A program made the position numbers and the translations under genes. This document shows, piece by piece, positions 30,131-39,706 of a stretch of 64,000 nt of DNA. The DNA lies in NCBI GenBank assembly GCA_000565345.1, contig AQOF01000006.1:44963-108962 (forward strand), given 5' to 3'. Within the stretch, counting starts at the first letter, position 1; every line of letters starts with the position of its first letter. The stretch is from Salinivibrio costicola subsp. costicola ATCC 33508 = LMG 11651 (GTDB lineage Bacteria; Pseudomonadota; Gammaproteobacteria; Enterobacterales; Vibrionaceae). The notes beneath the pieces are model-generated. The model searched no databases. It worked only from the letters and a program-made list of their open reading frames with translations, and was not told the DNA's origin.

Positions 30131-32398
30131 ATGAAACGCCAATGTCTTTGTTTTTTATGGTTGGCTCTTGTTCTCCTTTGTCTGCCTTTGCATGCGCACG
30201 AACCACTACAAACGTCATTTCAATCTTATCCGGGGCTCAGTGCGCTTGGTGATGTGCGTGATGTCGCGGTCCAACCCTCAGGCGGTATGTGGCTGCTTAA
30301 TAATCAAGGCGATATTTATTTCTTCGATGGACAACAATCCCACCCTCTAGACGAAACGCTGACCTTACCTGACGAAAAAATAGTGACCATTGCCTATGCC
30401 CACCAAACGTTATGGCTTGCGGGCCAACGAGGTATTTACCGCTTTCGAGCGGGTGACAATACACTAATCCAATATAAGTTGTCAGACAGCGGCAAAGACA
30501 CACGCGGCGAGAGTCAACCTCGATTAGCCGCGGTGAATAACACGCTGTGGTATATCCAAGATGGACAATTAAGCCGTTATCACGTTAAAGAGAATCAATT
30601 TCGTATTTGGCGAGCTGGTCAATGGCGTGCGGACCATACTTGGCTTACCGCTGAGCACCGATTAGTCGCGATCGGCAAAGGTTTGTATCAGCTTACCGAT
30701 GACGGTATTCGCCAACTCACGCGCTTTACAAGCTCTGTGACTGCGATAACGGCAAAGGGAGATAGAGCTTGGGTCAGTACTGAACGAGGTGTCTACCTCT
30801 TAGCGTTATCAGACCGTGCGGTTCAAGCACAGCATCTACTTAATACCCAAGGGGGTTACCAGCGCCTAACGGTTGGCTCCGGTGGGCTTTGGGCGGCGCG
30901 TGCCGATGGCGTCTATTTTCTCTCTATTGGCGGGGAAGCAACGCCCGTGTGGCAGCCCGGCGCTCGGTTAATACCGGGAAAGTCAGTCACCTTTTTGTGG
31001 GGCGACTTTGAGGGCGGCGTCTGGTTTTCAACCGATAAGACAACCCGTTATCGCGCGCCTGGGCAACGCTGGATTTCGCATCAACATCAGGATGTGCCAA
31101 CAGCGATGACACAAGGTTTTCTGGCCAGTAGTGATCCTCGGGGGCTGTATTCAGGCGGTTGGCGGAATTTAAGCGCTGACCTCACGCTCCCCGAGTCTCT
31201 CTCGTCACTCTCGGCTCAGCATTTATATGTCGACTCAAATGGCGTTATGTGGCTGGCGTTCAAGGATCGCCTCATTCGCTATTGGCCTGAATCTGAAAAG
31301 GTTATCGATTATGGCACCGACTGGCAATCTGATGCGGGCGATATATTAGGCTTTTATGATGATGGCAGAGGGAGTGTTTGGATTCGTCATCGCCAAGGGC
31401 TGACGCGTTATCGTCATGATCAGTTCCAGCCGATACCGCTCATGGATGCCTTACTACCCATCGTTGATCTCTATGCCGATGAGCAAGGGCGGGTATGGTT
31501 GGTGAATAACAAGGGGCTATATCAATACAACCCAAACTTATCTGATTCAACCTCGGTGGCGTACCTAGCATTGGAGAATGAAGCCTTTCGCTGTATCACT
31601 GGAAATCGAGATGGTATCTGGGCGTATAGTAATCAGGCTTTAATCCACATTGCACCACGAGGTTTTATCCGCACTTTCCGACTGCCTTCTGAGTCTGAGC
31701 AAGTGGCTTGTTTTGCGTCTCGCCCGCATCAGTTGACCATTCTGGACGCTGAAAATAAGTACGTGATTGAAACCGACCAACTCGCGTTTTCGCTGCGTAA
31801 ACCGCCTCAGGTGGTGATCGGGGCTCTGTGGCAGCAACATAAGCGCTGGCGTGTTGGCCCACGCCAGCAGACCGCAATCACACTGCTCGAAAAAAGCCCG
31901 GTTAACGTGTCTTGGGGAAGCTGGCCGCCAGAGCGTCAGGTCTCTCGTATTCATTACCAATTGGTCCCTTACCGACAATCTGGCCAGTCTTTGGCTAAAC
32001 CGCTGGCCGCTTGGCAGCAAACCGGAAGAGAAACCTTCTCGTTAGCGAATATGGTCGGAGGGCACTATCAGCTTCGGATTGCCATTCCGCGTGATGGCGC
32101 GTCGCATACTGAGCTGGATATGAGGGTCTCTATGCCGATATTGCCTCACCTGGTGAGCGGTGTCGTTTTGATGCTCTTTGTCAGTATTGTATTAGCCGCA
32201 GTTAGGTTAGCGTTCAAACAACGGCACCAGGTTGGGCAGCATACTGATTTTCCCTTGGATCATGCCGGTGCATATCCGGTTTTTCAGTCCACGTTGAAAC
32301 CTATGTGGACTGAATACCAAGCGCTCGCTGTGCCGAGTGAAACTAAAAAACGAGAGGGTGCAACGGAGGCCTTGGCGGAATCCTCGGATGCTGGGTGA
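30131..32398 (+). CDS. beta-propeller receptor-like membrane protein without output domain
   Basis: 755 aa. A signal peptide (LCFLWLALVLLCLPLHAH) is followed by repeats of the two-component-regulator propeller type, each with W and a G-(I/L/V)-x-x-(Y/F) strand: MWLLNNQGDIYFF, LWLAGQRGIYRF, LWAARADGVYFL, VWFSTDKTTRYR, MWLAFKDRLIRYW, VWIRHRQGLTRYR, VWLVNNKGLYQYN. Next comes a beta-sandwich region (about 590-670, Y_Y_Y-like), one membrane helix (about 674-694, VSGVVLMLFVSIVLAAVRLAF) and a polar tail of about 60 residues. In relatives this architecture usually leads into a histidine kinase, GGDEF or LuxR output; here a stop comes first. Ligand and partner unknown. I see no frameshift that would extend it. 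Confidence 0.75.
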   Translation: MKRQCLCFLWLALVLLCLPLHAHEPLQTSFQSYPGLSALGDVRDVAVQPSGGMWLLNNQGDIYFFDGQQSHPLDETLTLPDEKIVTIAYAHQTLWLAGQRGIYRFRAGDNTLIQYKLSDSGKDTRGESQPRLAAVNNTLWYIQDGQLSRYHVKENQFRIWRAGQWRADHTWLTAEHRLVAIGKGLYQLTDDGIRQLTRFTSSVTAITAKGDRAWVSTERGVYLLALSDRAVQAQHLLNTQGGYQRLTVGSGGLWAARADGVYFLSIGGEATPVWQPGARLIPGKSVTFLWGDFEGGVWFSTDKTTRYRAPGQRWISHQHQDVPTAMTQGFLASSDPRGLYSGGWRNLSADLTLPESLSSLSAQHLYVDSNGVMWLAFKDRLIRYWPESEKVIDYGTDWQSDAGDILGFYDDGRGSVWIRHRQGLTRYRHDQFQPIPLMDALLPIVDLYADEQGRVWLVNNKGLYQYNPNLSDSTSVAYLALENEAFRCITGNRDGIWAYSNQALIHIAPRGFIRTFRLPSESEQVACFASRPHQLTILDAENKYVIETDQLAFSLRKPPQVVIGALWQQHKRWRVGPRQQTAITLLEKSPVNVSWGSWPPERQVSRIHYQLVPYRQSGQSLAKPLAAWQQTGRETFSLANMVGGHYQLRIAIPRDGASHTELDMRVSMPILPHLVSGVVLMLFVSIVLAAVRLAFKQRHQVGQHTDFPLDHAGAYPVFQSTLKPMWTEYQALAVPSETKKREGATEALAESSDAG

Positions 32399-32403
32399 CA
32401 TGA

Positions 32404-32832
32404 TCACGACAAAACCGTTAGTCCTTGAGTAACAAGCGCCTCTCTAAACTGACTCACAAGTGCTCTTTGCTGTGACGGTGAGCGCGGCGTCGCCTGGAGG
32501 TGCCCCCAGATTGGATTGGGCCATACTGCATCGTCGCGAAATCGCGCAACATGATGGAGATGAAGCTGCGGGACCAGATTACCAATTGCTGCAATATTGA
32601 GCTTATCGGGAGCAAAAAGAGATTCTAGACAGCTTGCGACCAGGGCGGACTCTTGCCAGAGTGTTTGTTGATCGCTTGGGCTGAGATGATGGATTTCTTC
32701 GATGCCACTTACCCGAGGGATAAGCAAAAGCCATGGACCAAAATCTGCGCCTGCAAGGCGTAATTGGCATAATGCAAAATCGCCGACATACGCGCTGTCA
32801 GCGGCTAAACGAGGGTGAAGAGAAAAAGACAT
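32404..32832 (-). CDS. HIT-domain (histidine triad) protein
   Basis: About 142 aa from ATG 32832 (MSFSLHPRLAADSAYVG). The histidine-triad motif is QLHLHHVARF, a good match to H-x-H-x-H followed by hydrophobics, with the upstream LLLIPRVSGIEEIHHLS that forms the nucleotide pocket. HIT proteins hydrolyse nucleotide phosphoramidates or related bonds; the substrate is not known here. It is convergent with the propeller gene (stops 5 bp apart) and lies downstream of argS on the same strand, after the argS terminator. Confidence 0.85.
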   Translation of the reverse strand: MSFSLHPRLAADSAYVGDFALCQLRLAGADFGPWLLLIPRVSGIEEIHHLSPSDQQTLWQESALVASCLESLFAPDKLNIAAIGNLVPQLHLHHVARFRDDAVWPNPIWGHLQATPRSPSQQRALVSQFREALVTQGLTVLS

Positions 32833-32896
32833 AGCCACTCCGTATTGAAATGAATCTCGCCAGCTTATATCACAACCGACGAGTGGGTCACGGCAA

Positions 32897-32924
32897 ATAA
32901 AAAGCCCACCGACAAGGTGGGCTT
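32897..32924 (-). terminator. terminator of argS
   Basis: On the minus strand AAGCCCACC, loop TTGTC, GGTGGGCTTTTTATTT: a perfect 9-bp stem with a T run, 30 bp after the argS stop. Confidence 0.9.
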
Positions 32925-32954
32925 CACTATCAGGTTATATTGTCCGCTTAGCCA

Positions 32955-34687
32955 TTACATGCGTTCAAGCGTATTGATGCCCAATAGCGCCAAACCTTGC
33001 TTGATGGTTTTCGCAGTGAGTGCGGCCATGCGCAAGCGGCTTTGGCGAGTGTGTCCTTCTGAGAGCAGGATTGGGCAAGCTTCATAAAAACTAGAGAACA
33101 AGCCTGCAAGCTCAAAGAGGTAACTACACATTAAGTGCGGCTGTCCTTCTCGGGCTACAGATTTCACGGCTTCTTCAAATTGCAGTAGCTTAGCAACCAA
33201 TGCTTTTTCTTTTTCGTGCTCAATGATCATCTCACCGTCAAGCGCATCCCGATCGACGCCTGATTGTTGCAAAGACTGGAGGCAACGCGGGTATATGCGT
33301 ATTGCATGTAAGGCGCGGTATTCCCCTCAAAGGCCAGCATATGATCCCAGTCGAAAATATAATCGGTAGTACGGTGCTTGGAGAGATCGGAGTATTTTAC
33401 CGCTGCCATTGCAACCGTCGTCGCGATATTCGCTTGCTCGGTCGCATCCATATCAGGGTTCTTTTCAGCAATCAGTGCTTTGGCACGCGTTTCTGCTTCG
33501 TCCAATAGGTCAGCAAGACGCACTGTGCCGCCCGCACGTGTTTTAAACGGTTTGCCATCTTTACCCAGCATCATGCCGAATGCATGGTGCTCCAAGCTAA
33601 CGGTTTCCGGAACATACTCGGCTTTACGAACAATGGTCCAGGCTTGCATTAGGTGTTGATGCTGGCGTGAATCAATGAAATACATCACGCGATCAGCGTT
33701 AAATTGTTCATAGCGATACTTGGCGCAAGCAATGTCGGTGGTGGTATAAAGAAAGCCGCCATCACGTTTTTGGATGATCACACCCATCGGCTCGCCATCT
33801 TTATTTTTATATTCGTCGAGAAAGACCACCTGAGCCCCATCGTCTTCGACCGCGATGCCTTTCGCTTTTAAGTCTTCAACAATACCCGGCAGCATATCGT
33901 TATAAAGGCTCTCGCCCATGACATCTTTTGGTGTCAGGGAAACGTTTAGACGGTCATAGTTCTGCTGGTTCTGCTCTAACGTGACTTTAACGAGCTTTTC
34001 CCACTTCTCTTTGCAATAGGCATCGCCACGCTGCAATCGCACCACGTAGTCACGTGCGGTGGCGGCAAAGGCTTCGTCTTCATCGTAGCGCGCTTTAGAC
34101 TCACGATAGAAGTTTTCAATATCGCCCAGCTCCATAGAGATATCATCACCGCGTGACTCGTGCAGCTCGAGGTTAGCAATCAACATACCGAATTGCGTTC
34201 CCCAATCACCTAGGTGGTTGGCCCGTGTAACCTTGTGACCCAAAAACTCTAATGTACGCACCACCGCATCACCGATAATGGTGGAGCGTAAATGACCAAC
34301 GTGCATTTCTTTAGCAACGTTAGGTGCCGAGTAATCGACGACAATATTTTGCTTATCTTGTTTCTCGATACCTAAGTGAGCGTCGGACAGGGCGATATCC
34401 GCCTGTTTAGCCAGCCACTGATCGTTTAAAAAGATATTGATAAAGCCTGGACCGGCAATCTCTGCGCGACTTGCCATATCACCGAGATCAAGCGCGTCCA
34501 ATACCTTTTGGGCAAATTCACGCGGGTTCGTCCCGATCTTTTTGGCTGCACCCATCACACCATTGGCCTGATAATCACCAAATTGTGGTTTTGCAGATTG
34601 ACGCACTGCTGCTGGTGTGCCCTCAGGCGCACCCGCCGCAACCATGGCGGCAGAAACTTTTTCGTTAAGAAGACTTTGAATATTCAC
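32955..34687 (-). CDS. argS: arginyl-tRNA synthetase (frameshifted near C-terminus)
   Basis: Class I synthetase charging tRNA-Arg. About 577 aa if repaired. The N-terminal tRNA-binding add-on domain ([16 protein letters not shown]) precedes the catalytic core with the HIGH-type motif [20 protein letters not shown]. Later come [25 protein letters not shown] and [16 protein letters not shown]. The frame breaks near 33272 after [10 protein letters not shown]; the remaining part reads [22 protein letters not shown] and ends [10 protein letters not shown], the normal ArgS C-terminus. A missing T in the CTTTG run explains it. Start is GTG at 34687. Confidence 0.93.
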
Positions 34688-34971
34688 TTGCTTACCTTTA
34701 CTACTAGCCGGGCTGATTATGAATGACCCGTTATGTGGGTTTCCAGCTTATCAATACAAGAATCCGCCAACACTGCATTGCGCGAGAATGAAGCGTGCAA
34801 ACACAGTGTTGGCGGGATGCTGTATTGTCGCGAACCATGACGTTCATCGACGCGGATGATCCCTAATGATACCCATAAAACAGCAGGCATTGGCAATAGT
34901 TATTCACCGCCTTCCTTGATATCTTTACGCGCCGGAATACAACGAGCACCTTTTAACCCTGAGAGGTCACT
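34688..34971. other. intergenic region upstream of argS, with long inverted repeat
   Basis: No credible gene. It should carry the argS promoter on the minus strand. The main structure is the inverted repeat at 34764-34815. The remainder, including GCGCCGGAATACAACG near 34929, shows nothing I can name. Confidence 0.55.
34764..34815. repeat. 12-bp perfect inverted repeat with 28-nt centre
   Basis: CCGCCAACACTG (34764-34775) and CAGTGTTGGCGG (34804-34815). The centre can extend pairing through TTGCGC and GCGTGCAA with a bulge. No T run follows on either strand. It lies about 75 bp upstream of the argS start. It could be an operator, a folded 5' leader of argS, or a small element. Confidence 0.75.
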
Positions 34972-35079
34972 ATGCATGATGCCATCAACTGGACATCGCT
35001 GATGCGAGATAAAGCCACATTTTCAGATAAAATCAACCAGTTGCTTACACAGGTTCTTATGATCTCAACAATGAGGTAG
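34972..35079 (+). CDS. possible small or broken ORF, unrecognised
   Basis: ATG 34972 is preceded by a strong GAGAGG ribosome site at good distance. It opens a 35-codon frame (MHDAINWTSLMRDKATFSDK and on) that stops at 35077. The sequence up to KINQLLTQ looks like the amphipathic start of a cytoplasmic protein. A one-base shift near 35053 would continue as SYDLNNEVEASAGALAIDG, running toward purU on the other strand. It may be a real small gene, a 5' remnant, or another frameshift victim. I do not recognise a family. Confidence 0.3.
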   Translation: MHDAINWTSLMRDKATFSDKINQLLTQVLMISTMR

Positions 35080-35137
35080 AGGCCAGCGCCGGTGCGCTGG
35101 CAATCGATGGCAGTTTGGTGAGAATAAGGAGGCTGAG

Positions 35138-35971
35138 CTATAAAATCACGGTTTTATTGCCGTGTACGAAGACGCGATCGTCGATAACGCGAGCGATCGC
35201 TTGGCTGAGCACGCTTTTTTCTACGTCCCGGCCAGCTTTTGCCATATCTTGTGCGCTAAAGCTATGATCAACATGAATCACATCTTGGCCAATAATAGGG
35301 CCCTCATCCAAATCGTTGGTCACGAAATGGGCGGTCGCACCAATGATTTTGACCCCGCGCTCGAAGGCTTGATGATAGGGGCGTGCACCAATAAAGGCAG
35401 GCAAAAAGCTATGGTGAATATTAATAATGCGATGCGGATATTGGGCGACAAAATCTGGCGTTAGCACCCGCATATATTTGGCGAGAATAATATAATCAGG
35501 CTGGTGGCCTTGAATGGCCTTAATCATCGCTTGCTCGTGCTCGTCGCGACTTAATCCTTCATGGCTAACAAAGTGAAACGGGATATCAAACCGCTCGGTT
35601 AAAGGCTGTAACTTATCGTAATTCCCTACCACAGCGGCAATCTCTATATCGAGCGATCCGTCATACGCTTTCATCAAAATATCGCCGAGACAATGCGACT
35701 CTTTGGTGACCATGATCACCACACGTTTGCGACGCGAACTGACTAATTGACGCTGACTACCGGGTGGTAATGCGTGGTCAAGATCCAATAGCAAGGTATG
35801 ATCGTTGAAAATTCCCTCCAGCTCGGTGCGCATATAAAACTGCCCGGTAGCGTGATCAACGTATTCGCGGTTATGAATAATATTGAGTTGGTGTTTGTAG
35901 CAAATATTGGTAATGGTAGCGATTAAGCCTTGAGCGTCAGGGCAATCCGTGAGTAGTGTTTTTCGTTCCAT
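35138..35971 (-). CDS. purU: formyltetrahydrofolate deformylase PurU
   Basis: 277 aa. Hydrolyses 10-formyl-THF to THF and formate, supplying formate for PurT and balancing one-carbon pools. N-terminal ACT domain (LLTDCPDAQGLIATITNICYKH, residues about 5-85) is followed by the formyltransferase-like catalytic domain. Key residues are visible in INIHHSFLPAFIGARPYHQAFERGV (N-x-H) and the aspartate in DLDEGPII. It stands alone, divergent from yoaA. No recognisable terminator follows on the minus strand. Confidence 0.96.
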   Translation of the reverse strand: MERKTLLTDCPDAQGLIATITNICYKHQLNIIHNREYVDHATGQFYMRTELEGIFNDHTLLLDLDHALPPGSQRQLVSSRRKRVVIMVTKESHCLGDILMKAYDGSLDIEIAAVVGNYDKLQPLTERFDIPFHFVSHEGLSRDEHEQAMIKAIQGHQPDYIILAKYMRVLTPDFVAQYPHRIINIHHSFLPAFIGARPYHQAFERGVKIIGATAHFVTNDLDEGPIIGQDVIHVDHSFSAQDMAKAGRDVEKSVLSQAIARVIDDRVFVHGNKTVIL

Positions 35972-36129
35972 GTTGATACTGTGCTGCTTATTATTAAACC
36001 CTCGGTTTTACCCTGTCTGGCGGGCTAGGTCAAAGTGATTTTCGCAGTGATCTTGGCTTTCGACCCTGAATGGTTTGATCCATTTTGGGGGTTTGGCATA
36101 ATGCTCTCTTTCCCCTGTGTATTTATCCA

Positions 36130-38094
36130 ATGATCCGTAAGGTTTTCTCAGAGACGGGCGCGCTGGCTAAAGCCATTAACGGCTTCGTGCCTCGCCAACC
36201 GCAAACAGATATGGCGATCGCTGTCGATACGGCCATTCGTGAACAAGGCCAGTTAGTGGTTGAAGCGGGCACAGGAACCGGGAAAACCTATGCCTATCTG
36301 GCCCCGGTGTTGTTAAGCGGTAAAAAAGCGATTATCAGTACCGGGTCGAAAAACCTGCAAGAGCAGCTCTACCATCGCGATTTACCCTTGATGAAGTCTG
36401 CGCTGGGCTATACCGGTACCACGGCGCTACTCAAAGGCCGGGTCAATTATCTTTGTCCTGAACGTTTAGAGCGGCAAATTAGCGAGTGTCACCGCCCAGA
36501 TAGCGAACCGGGACAACTGAGTCAGTTGGTCAAAATTCGTGAGTGGTCATCGTATACTGAATCGGGCGATTTGAGTGAATGTGAGGCGCTTGCCGAAGAC
36601 AGTCCGCTCATTCCTGTTGTGACCTCCACCAATGATAACTGTCTGGGGAAAGAATGCCCCAGCTATGAAGACTGTTATGTGGTTAAAGCCCGACGTCGTG
36701 CGATGGATGCCGATGTGGTGGTGGTTAATCATCATTTATTTTTGGCAGATGTCGCCATCAAAGAAACCGGCTTTGGTGAACTGATCCCAGATGCCGATGT
36801 GATGGTGTTTGATGAAGCGCATCAACTGCCCGATATTGCCAGCCAGTATTTTGGCCAGTCTTTGTCGAGTCGCCAACTCCAAGACGCGGCCAAAGACATT
36901 CATATCGCTTACCGGACCGAACTTCGTGATACCCGCCAACTGGAAAAAGTGGCCGATCGTCTCTCGCAAGCGGCGATGGATATGCGGTTAGTAATGGGGG
37001 AGCCTGGTTTCCGGGGCAATTGGCGCGAGCTTCAAGCGTCACCCGTGGTTGAAAAAGAACTGGTGCGACTGTCCGATGCCCTCGATTTAGTTCATGACGT
37101 TGTCAAGTTGTCGCTTGGGCGAAGCCAGTTATTGGATGCCGCATTTGACCGTATTACGCTGTTTAAAGCCCGATTAACGCGCCTTCGCGATACGTCGATA
37201 ACCGGATATTCCTACTGGTATGAATGTACACGCCATCATTTTAGCTTGAATATTACGCCATTATCCGTAGCGGACCGTTTTCGTGAGCAAATGGCCGAAC
37301 AAGGCGGTGCATGGATATTCACCTCGGCCACCTTGGCCGTAGAGGGAGATTTTGGCCACTTTAATCACCGATTAGGGATCGATGCCAAACAACAAATGAC
37401 GCTGGAAAGCCCGTTTAATTATCCAGAACAAGCTCGATTGTGTGTGCCACGTCATGTCCCTGAGACCAATAGTTATCGCCGTGCGAATAAATTGGCCGCC
37501 ATGCTCGGGCCGGTGATTGAACGTAACCAAGGCCGTTGCTTTTTTCTCTGCACGTCGCACCAAATGGTCCGTGAGCTCTCGGCGTTATTTCGCGAGCAGT
37601 TGTCATTACCGGTGTTGATGCAAGGCGAAATGCCTAAACAGCGCCTACTGGCAGAATACTTGTCTTTAGGTAACGCACTACTGGTGGCGACAGGGGCATT
37701 TTGGGAAGGCATTGATGTACGAGGCCAGGCCTTGAGTTGCGTTATCATTGATAAGTTGCCGTTTGCGTCGCCGGATGATCCTTTACTAAAAGCACGCATT
37801 GAAGACTGCAAATTGCAAGGTGGCGATCCCTTCGCTCAGGTACAAATTCCCGAAGCAGTGATCACGCTTAAACAAGGCGTGGGGCGATTGATTCGTGATC
37901 AACAAGACTATGGCGCATTGATTATCTGTGATAACCGCTTAGTCACCCGTGCCTATGGCGCGACCTTTTTACGCAGTTTACCTGCTATCCCACGGACACG
38001 GGAGCTTAACCATATTGACGATTTTTTGTCGCCCTCAGAGGCGGACAATAAAACCGTTCACTCGCATTTATCACACCAACCTATAGAGGGTTAA
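36130..38094 (+). CDS. yoaA: ATP-dependent DNA helicase YoaA (DinG/XPD-like, Fe-S)
   Basis: 654 aa from ATG 36130; the frame reaches 36085 but the N-terminus MIRKVFSETGALAKAINGFVP aligns with E. coli YoaA. Superfamily 2 helicase: Walker A GTGTGKT at 47-53, DEAH box at 228-231. Four cysteines (C109 in NYLCPER, C171, C176 and C182 in NCLGKECPSYEDC) form the Fe-S cluster site. The C-terminal motor half has SATL, GAFWEGIDVRG and QGVGRLIRDQQD. YoaA helps repair stalled forks with the HolC subunit in E. coli. It sits directly before tsaB, with the yoaA stop adjoining the tsaB ATG. Confidence 0.93.
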   Translation: MIRKVFSETGALAKAINGFVPRQPQTDMAIAVDTAIREQGQLVVEAGTGTGKTYAYLAPVLLSGKKAIISTGSKNLQEQLYHRDLPLMKSALGYTGTTALLKGRVNYLCPERLERQISECHRPDSEPGQLSQLVKIREWSSYTESGDLSECEALAEDSPLIPVVTSTNDNCLGKECPSYEDCYVVKARRRAMDADVVVVNHHLFLADVAIKETGFGELIPDADVMVFDEAHQLPDIASQYFGQSLSSRQLQDAAKDIHIAYRTELRDTRQLEKVADRLSQAAMDMRLVMGEPGFRGNWRELQASPVVEKELVRLSDALDLVHDVVKLSLGRSQLLDAAFDRITLFKARLTRLRDTSITGYSYWYECTRHHFSLNITPLSVADRFREQMAEQGGAWIFTSATLAVEGDFGHFNHRLGIDAKQQMTLESPFNYPEQARLCVPRHVPETNSYRRANKLAAMLGPVIERNQGRCFFLCTSHQMVRELSALFREQLSLPVLMQGEMPKQRLLAEYLSLGNALLVATGAFWEGIDVRGQALSCVIIDKLPFASPDDPLLKARIEDCKLQGGDPFAQVQIPEAVITLKQGVGRLIRDQQDYGALIICDNRLVTRAYGATFLRSLPAIPRTRELNHIDDFLSPSEADNKTVHSHLSHQPIEG

Positions 38095-38790
38095 ATGACG
38101 CTAAAAATACTTGCCGTCGATACGGCGACGGAGAATTGTTCAGTGGCACTTAGTTGTGGCGATCATGTCATTTCACGCAGTGAAATCGCCCCACGCGAAC
38201 ACACGAATAAGATCCTGCCGATGGTTGATGAAGTCCTGGCAGAAGCCGGCGTCGCACTCAGCCAGGTGGATGCGTTGGCGTTCGGCCGCGGGCCGGGCAG
38301 TTTTACCGGTGTACGCATTGGTATTGGTATTGCCCAAGGACTCGCTTTTGGCGCGGATTTGCCCATGATTGGCGTGTCGACGCTAGAGGCGATGGCGGCA
38401 CAAAGCTACCGACTGAGCGGCGCAACCCATGTCCTCACTGCGATTGACGCGCGGATGGGCGAGTTATATGTCGGTCAGTACCAACGCACACAAACAGGTC
38501 GTTGGCAGTGTTTAGGTGAGGAAATGGTCGTCGCACCCGATGCGCTTTCACCTCACTCGAACCAAGGTGTTTGGACATTGGCAGGAACCGGCTGGCCTGC
38601 CTATCCTGATCTAGAGATCCAGTTGGGATTGCAAAGCGTCAGGTCAGATGTGTTGTACCCGCAAGCGCAAGATATGATCGCGATTGCACAACACGCGTAC
38701 CAGTCAGGAGAAGCGGTGGCCGCCGAGCTAGCCACCCCTACCTATTTGCGAGATAAAGTCACGTGGAAGAAATTACCCGGGCGAGAGTAG
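38095..38790 (+). CDS. tsaB: tRNA threonylcarbamoyladenosine biosynthesis protein TsaB
   Basis: 231 aa, ASKHA-fold partner of TsaD and TsaE in making t6A at position 37 of ANN-decoding tRNAs. The N-terminal [16 protein letters not shown] is the phosphate-1 loop. [26 protein letters not shown] and [15 protein letters not shown] are family signatures. The C-terminal [10 protein letters not shown] is also typical. It starts immediately at the yoaA stop, so the two are translationally coupled. Confidence 0.95.
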   Translation: MTLKILAVDTATENCSVALSCGDHVISRSEIAPREHTNKILPMVDEVLAEAGVALSQVDALAFGRGPGSFTGVRIGIGIAQGLAFGADLPMIGVSTLEAMAAQSYRLSGATHVLTAIDARMGELYVGQYQRTQTGRWQCLGEEMVVAPDALSPHSNQGVWTLAGTGWPAYPDLEIQLGLQSVRSDVLYPQAQDMIAIAQHAYQSGEAVAAELATPTYLRDKVTWKKLPGRE

Positions 38791-38824
38791 GCCGGTAGTC
38801 GGTCGGTGAGCATAGGAAGCGAAT

Positions 38825-39124
38825 ATGGTATCGATTAACGGTGTACCGTCCCCACAGACGACCCGATCGAATCAATCCCAGCGTGCGGCAAACAAACAGA
38901 AAGCCACACGCAAGCAAACGCCGAAGACGACGCAAGTTGCCAACGCGGTTCGCCAGCGCGTTGACCCAGTGTCGGTTGCGCAAGCTGAGCAAGCGCAGCA
39001 ACAGGTGCAATATGATTTACCTGATGGTCGAGGTCGGCAGGCAATGGAATCTTACTTCGCCGTGTTAAACCAAACACGGCGAGAGGAACTGTTGAGCTTG
39101 GTTGGGGTCGATATATACGTTTAA
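38825..39124 (+). CDS. small conserved protein of unknown function (Vibrionaceae type)
   Basis: 99 aa. The N-terminal 60 residues are polar and basic, rich in Gln, Lys, Thr and Ala, and probably disordered (NQSQRAANKQKATRKQTP). The C-terminal part, VQYDLPDGRGRQAMESYFAV then TRREELLSLVGVDIYV, looks structured and conserved. I recall similar small proteins between tsaB and slp in Vibrio genomes, without function. Reading frame placement, 34 bp after tsaB and 24 bp before slp, supports it being real and part of the same operon. Confidence 0.65.
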   Translation: MVSINGVPSPQTTRSNQSQRAANKQKATRKQTPKTTQVANAVRQRVDPVSVAQAEQAQQQVQYDLPDGRGRQAMESYFAVLNQTRREELLSLVGVDIYV

Positions 39125-39148
39125 TGGCGCACAAAAGGAGCGTGTTGT

Positions 39149-39690
39149 ATGAAACCTTATTGGCTAGTCGTTCTTGGTGCCTTGGTTTTAACCGGCTGCT
39201 CAACGTTGCCGGAGACACTCAAAGGACGCATGGATCAGCCCGTGACTGAATATCCAGTTGTGGCGAAAATGACTGAGGCGCAACGAGGCGAAGAAGTGCG
39301 CTTAGGCGGGATGATTGTCGGTGTCAACAACCGGGAGTCTGACTCGGTTGTAGAAATCGTAGCTTTACCAATCTCAGATGCGGGACGTCCCGATATTAAG
39401 GCCTCATCCTCGGGCGTTTTAAAGCCGTTTTTGATGGGTTTGTGGAGCCTGCTGATTATGCCAAAGGGCGGCCGATTACCATTCTCGGCGACTTTGACTC
39501 ACGCCAGCAAGGTATGGTCGATGCGTACGCCTATGATTACCCAGTGCTTAAGGTGAAAGGACATCAATTATGGAATATTGAGCAACAAGTGATTGATGAT
39601 GACAGGCCGTATTGTTACGGGTCGTATTGTTCTCGACTTCGTATCGGTGTCGGTACCGGGCATGTGCAAAGCGTGATTACCCTTCCTTAA
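39149..39690 (+). CDS. slp: Slp family outer membrane lipoprotein (frameshifted)
   Basis: Signal peptide with lipobox LVLTGCS (Cys about residue 17), so a lipoprotein. The mature part reads LPETLKGRM, RGEEVRLGGMIVGVNNRESDSVVEIVALP and then GRPDIKASSSG, matching Slp/YeaY-type proteins. The frame breaks at 39412-39414, where CGGGCG should be CGGGGCG; the repaired continuation is R-F-K-A-V-F-D-G-F-V-E-P and then DYAKGRPITILGDFDSRQQG. About 180 aa full length. Slp is starvation- and stationary-phase-related in E. coli. The exact role is unknown. Confidence 0.82.
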
Positions 39691-39706
39691 CCCATAACGG
39701 GTCGCC

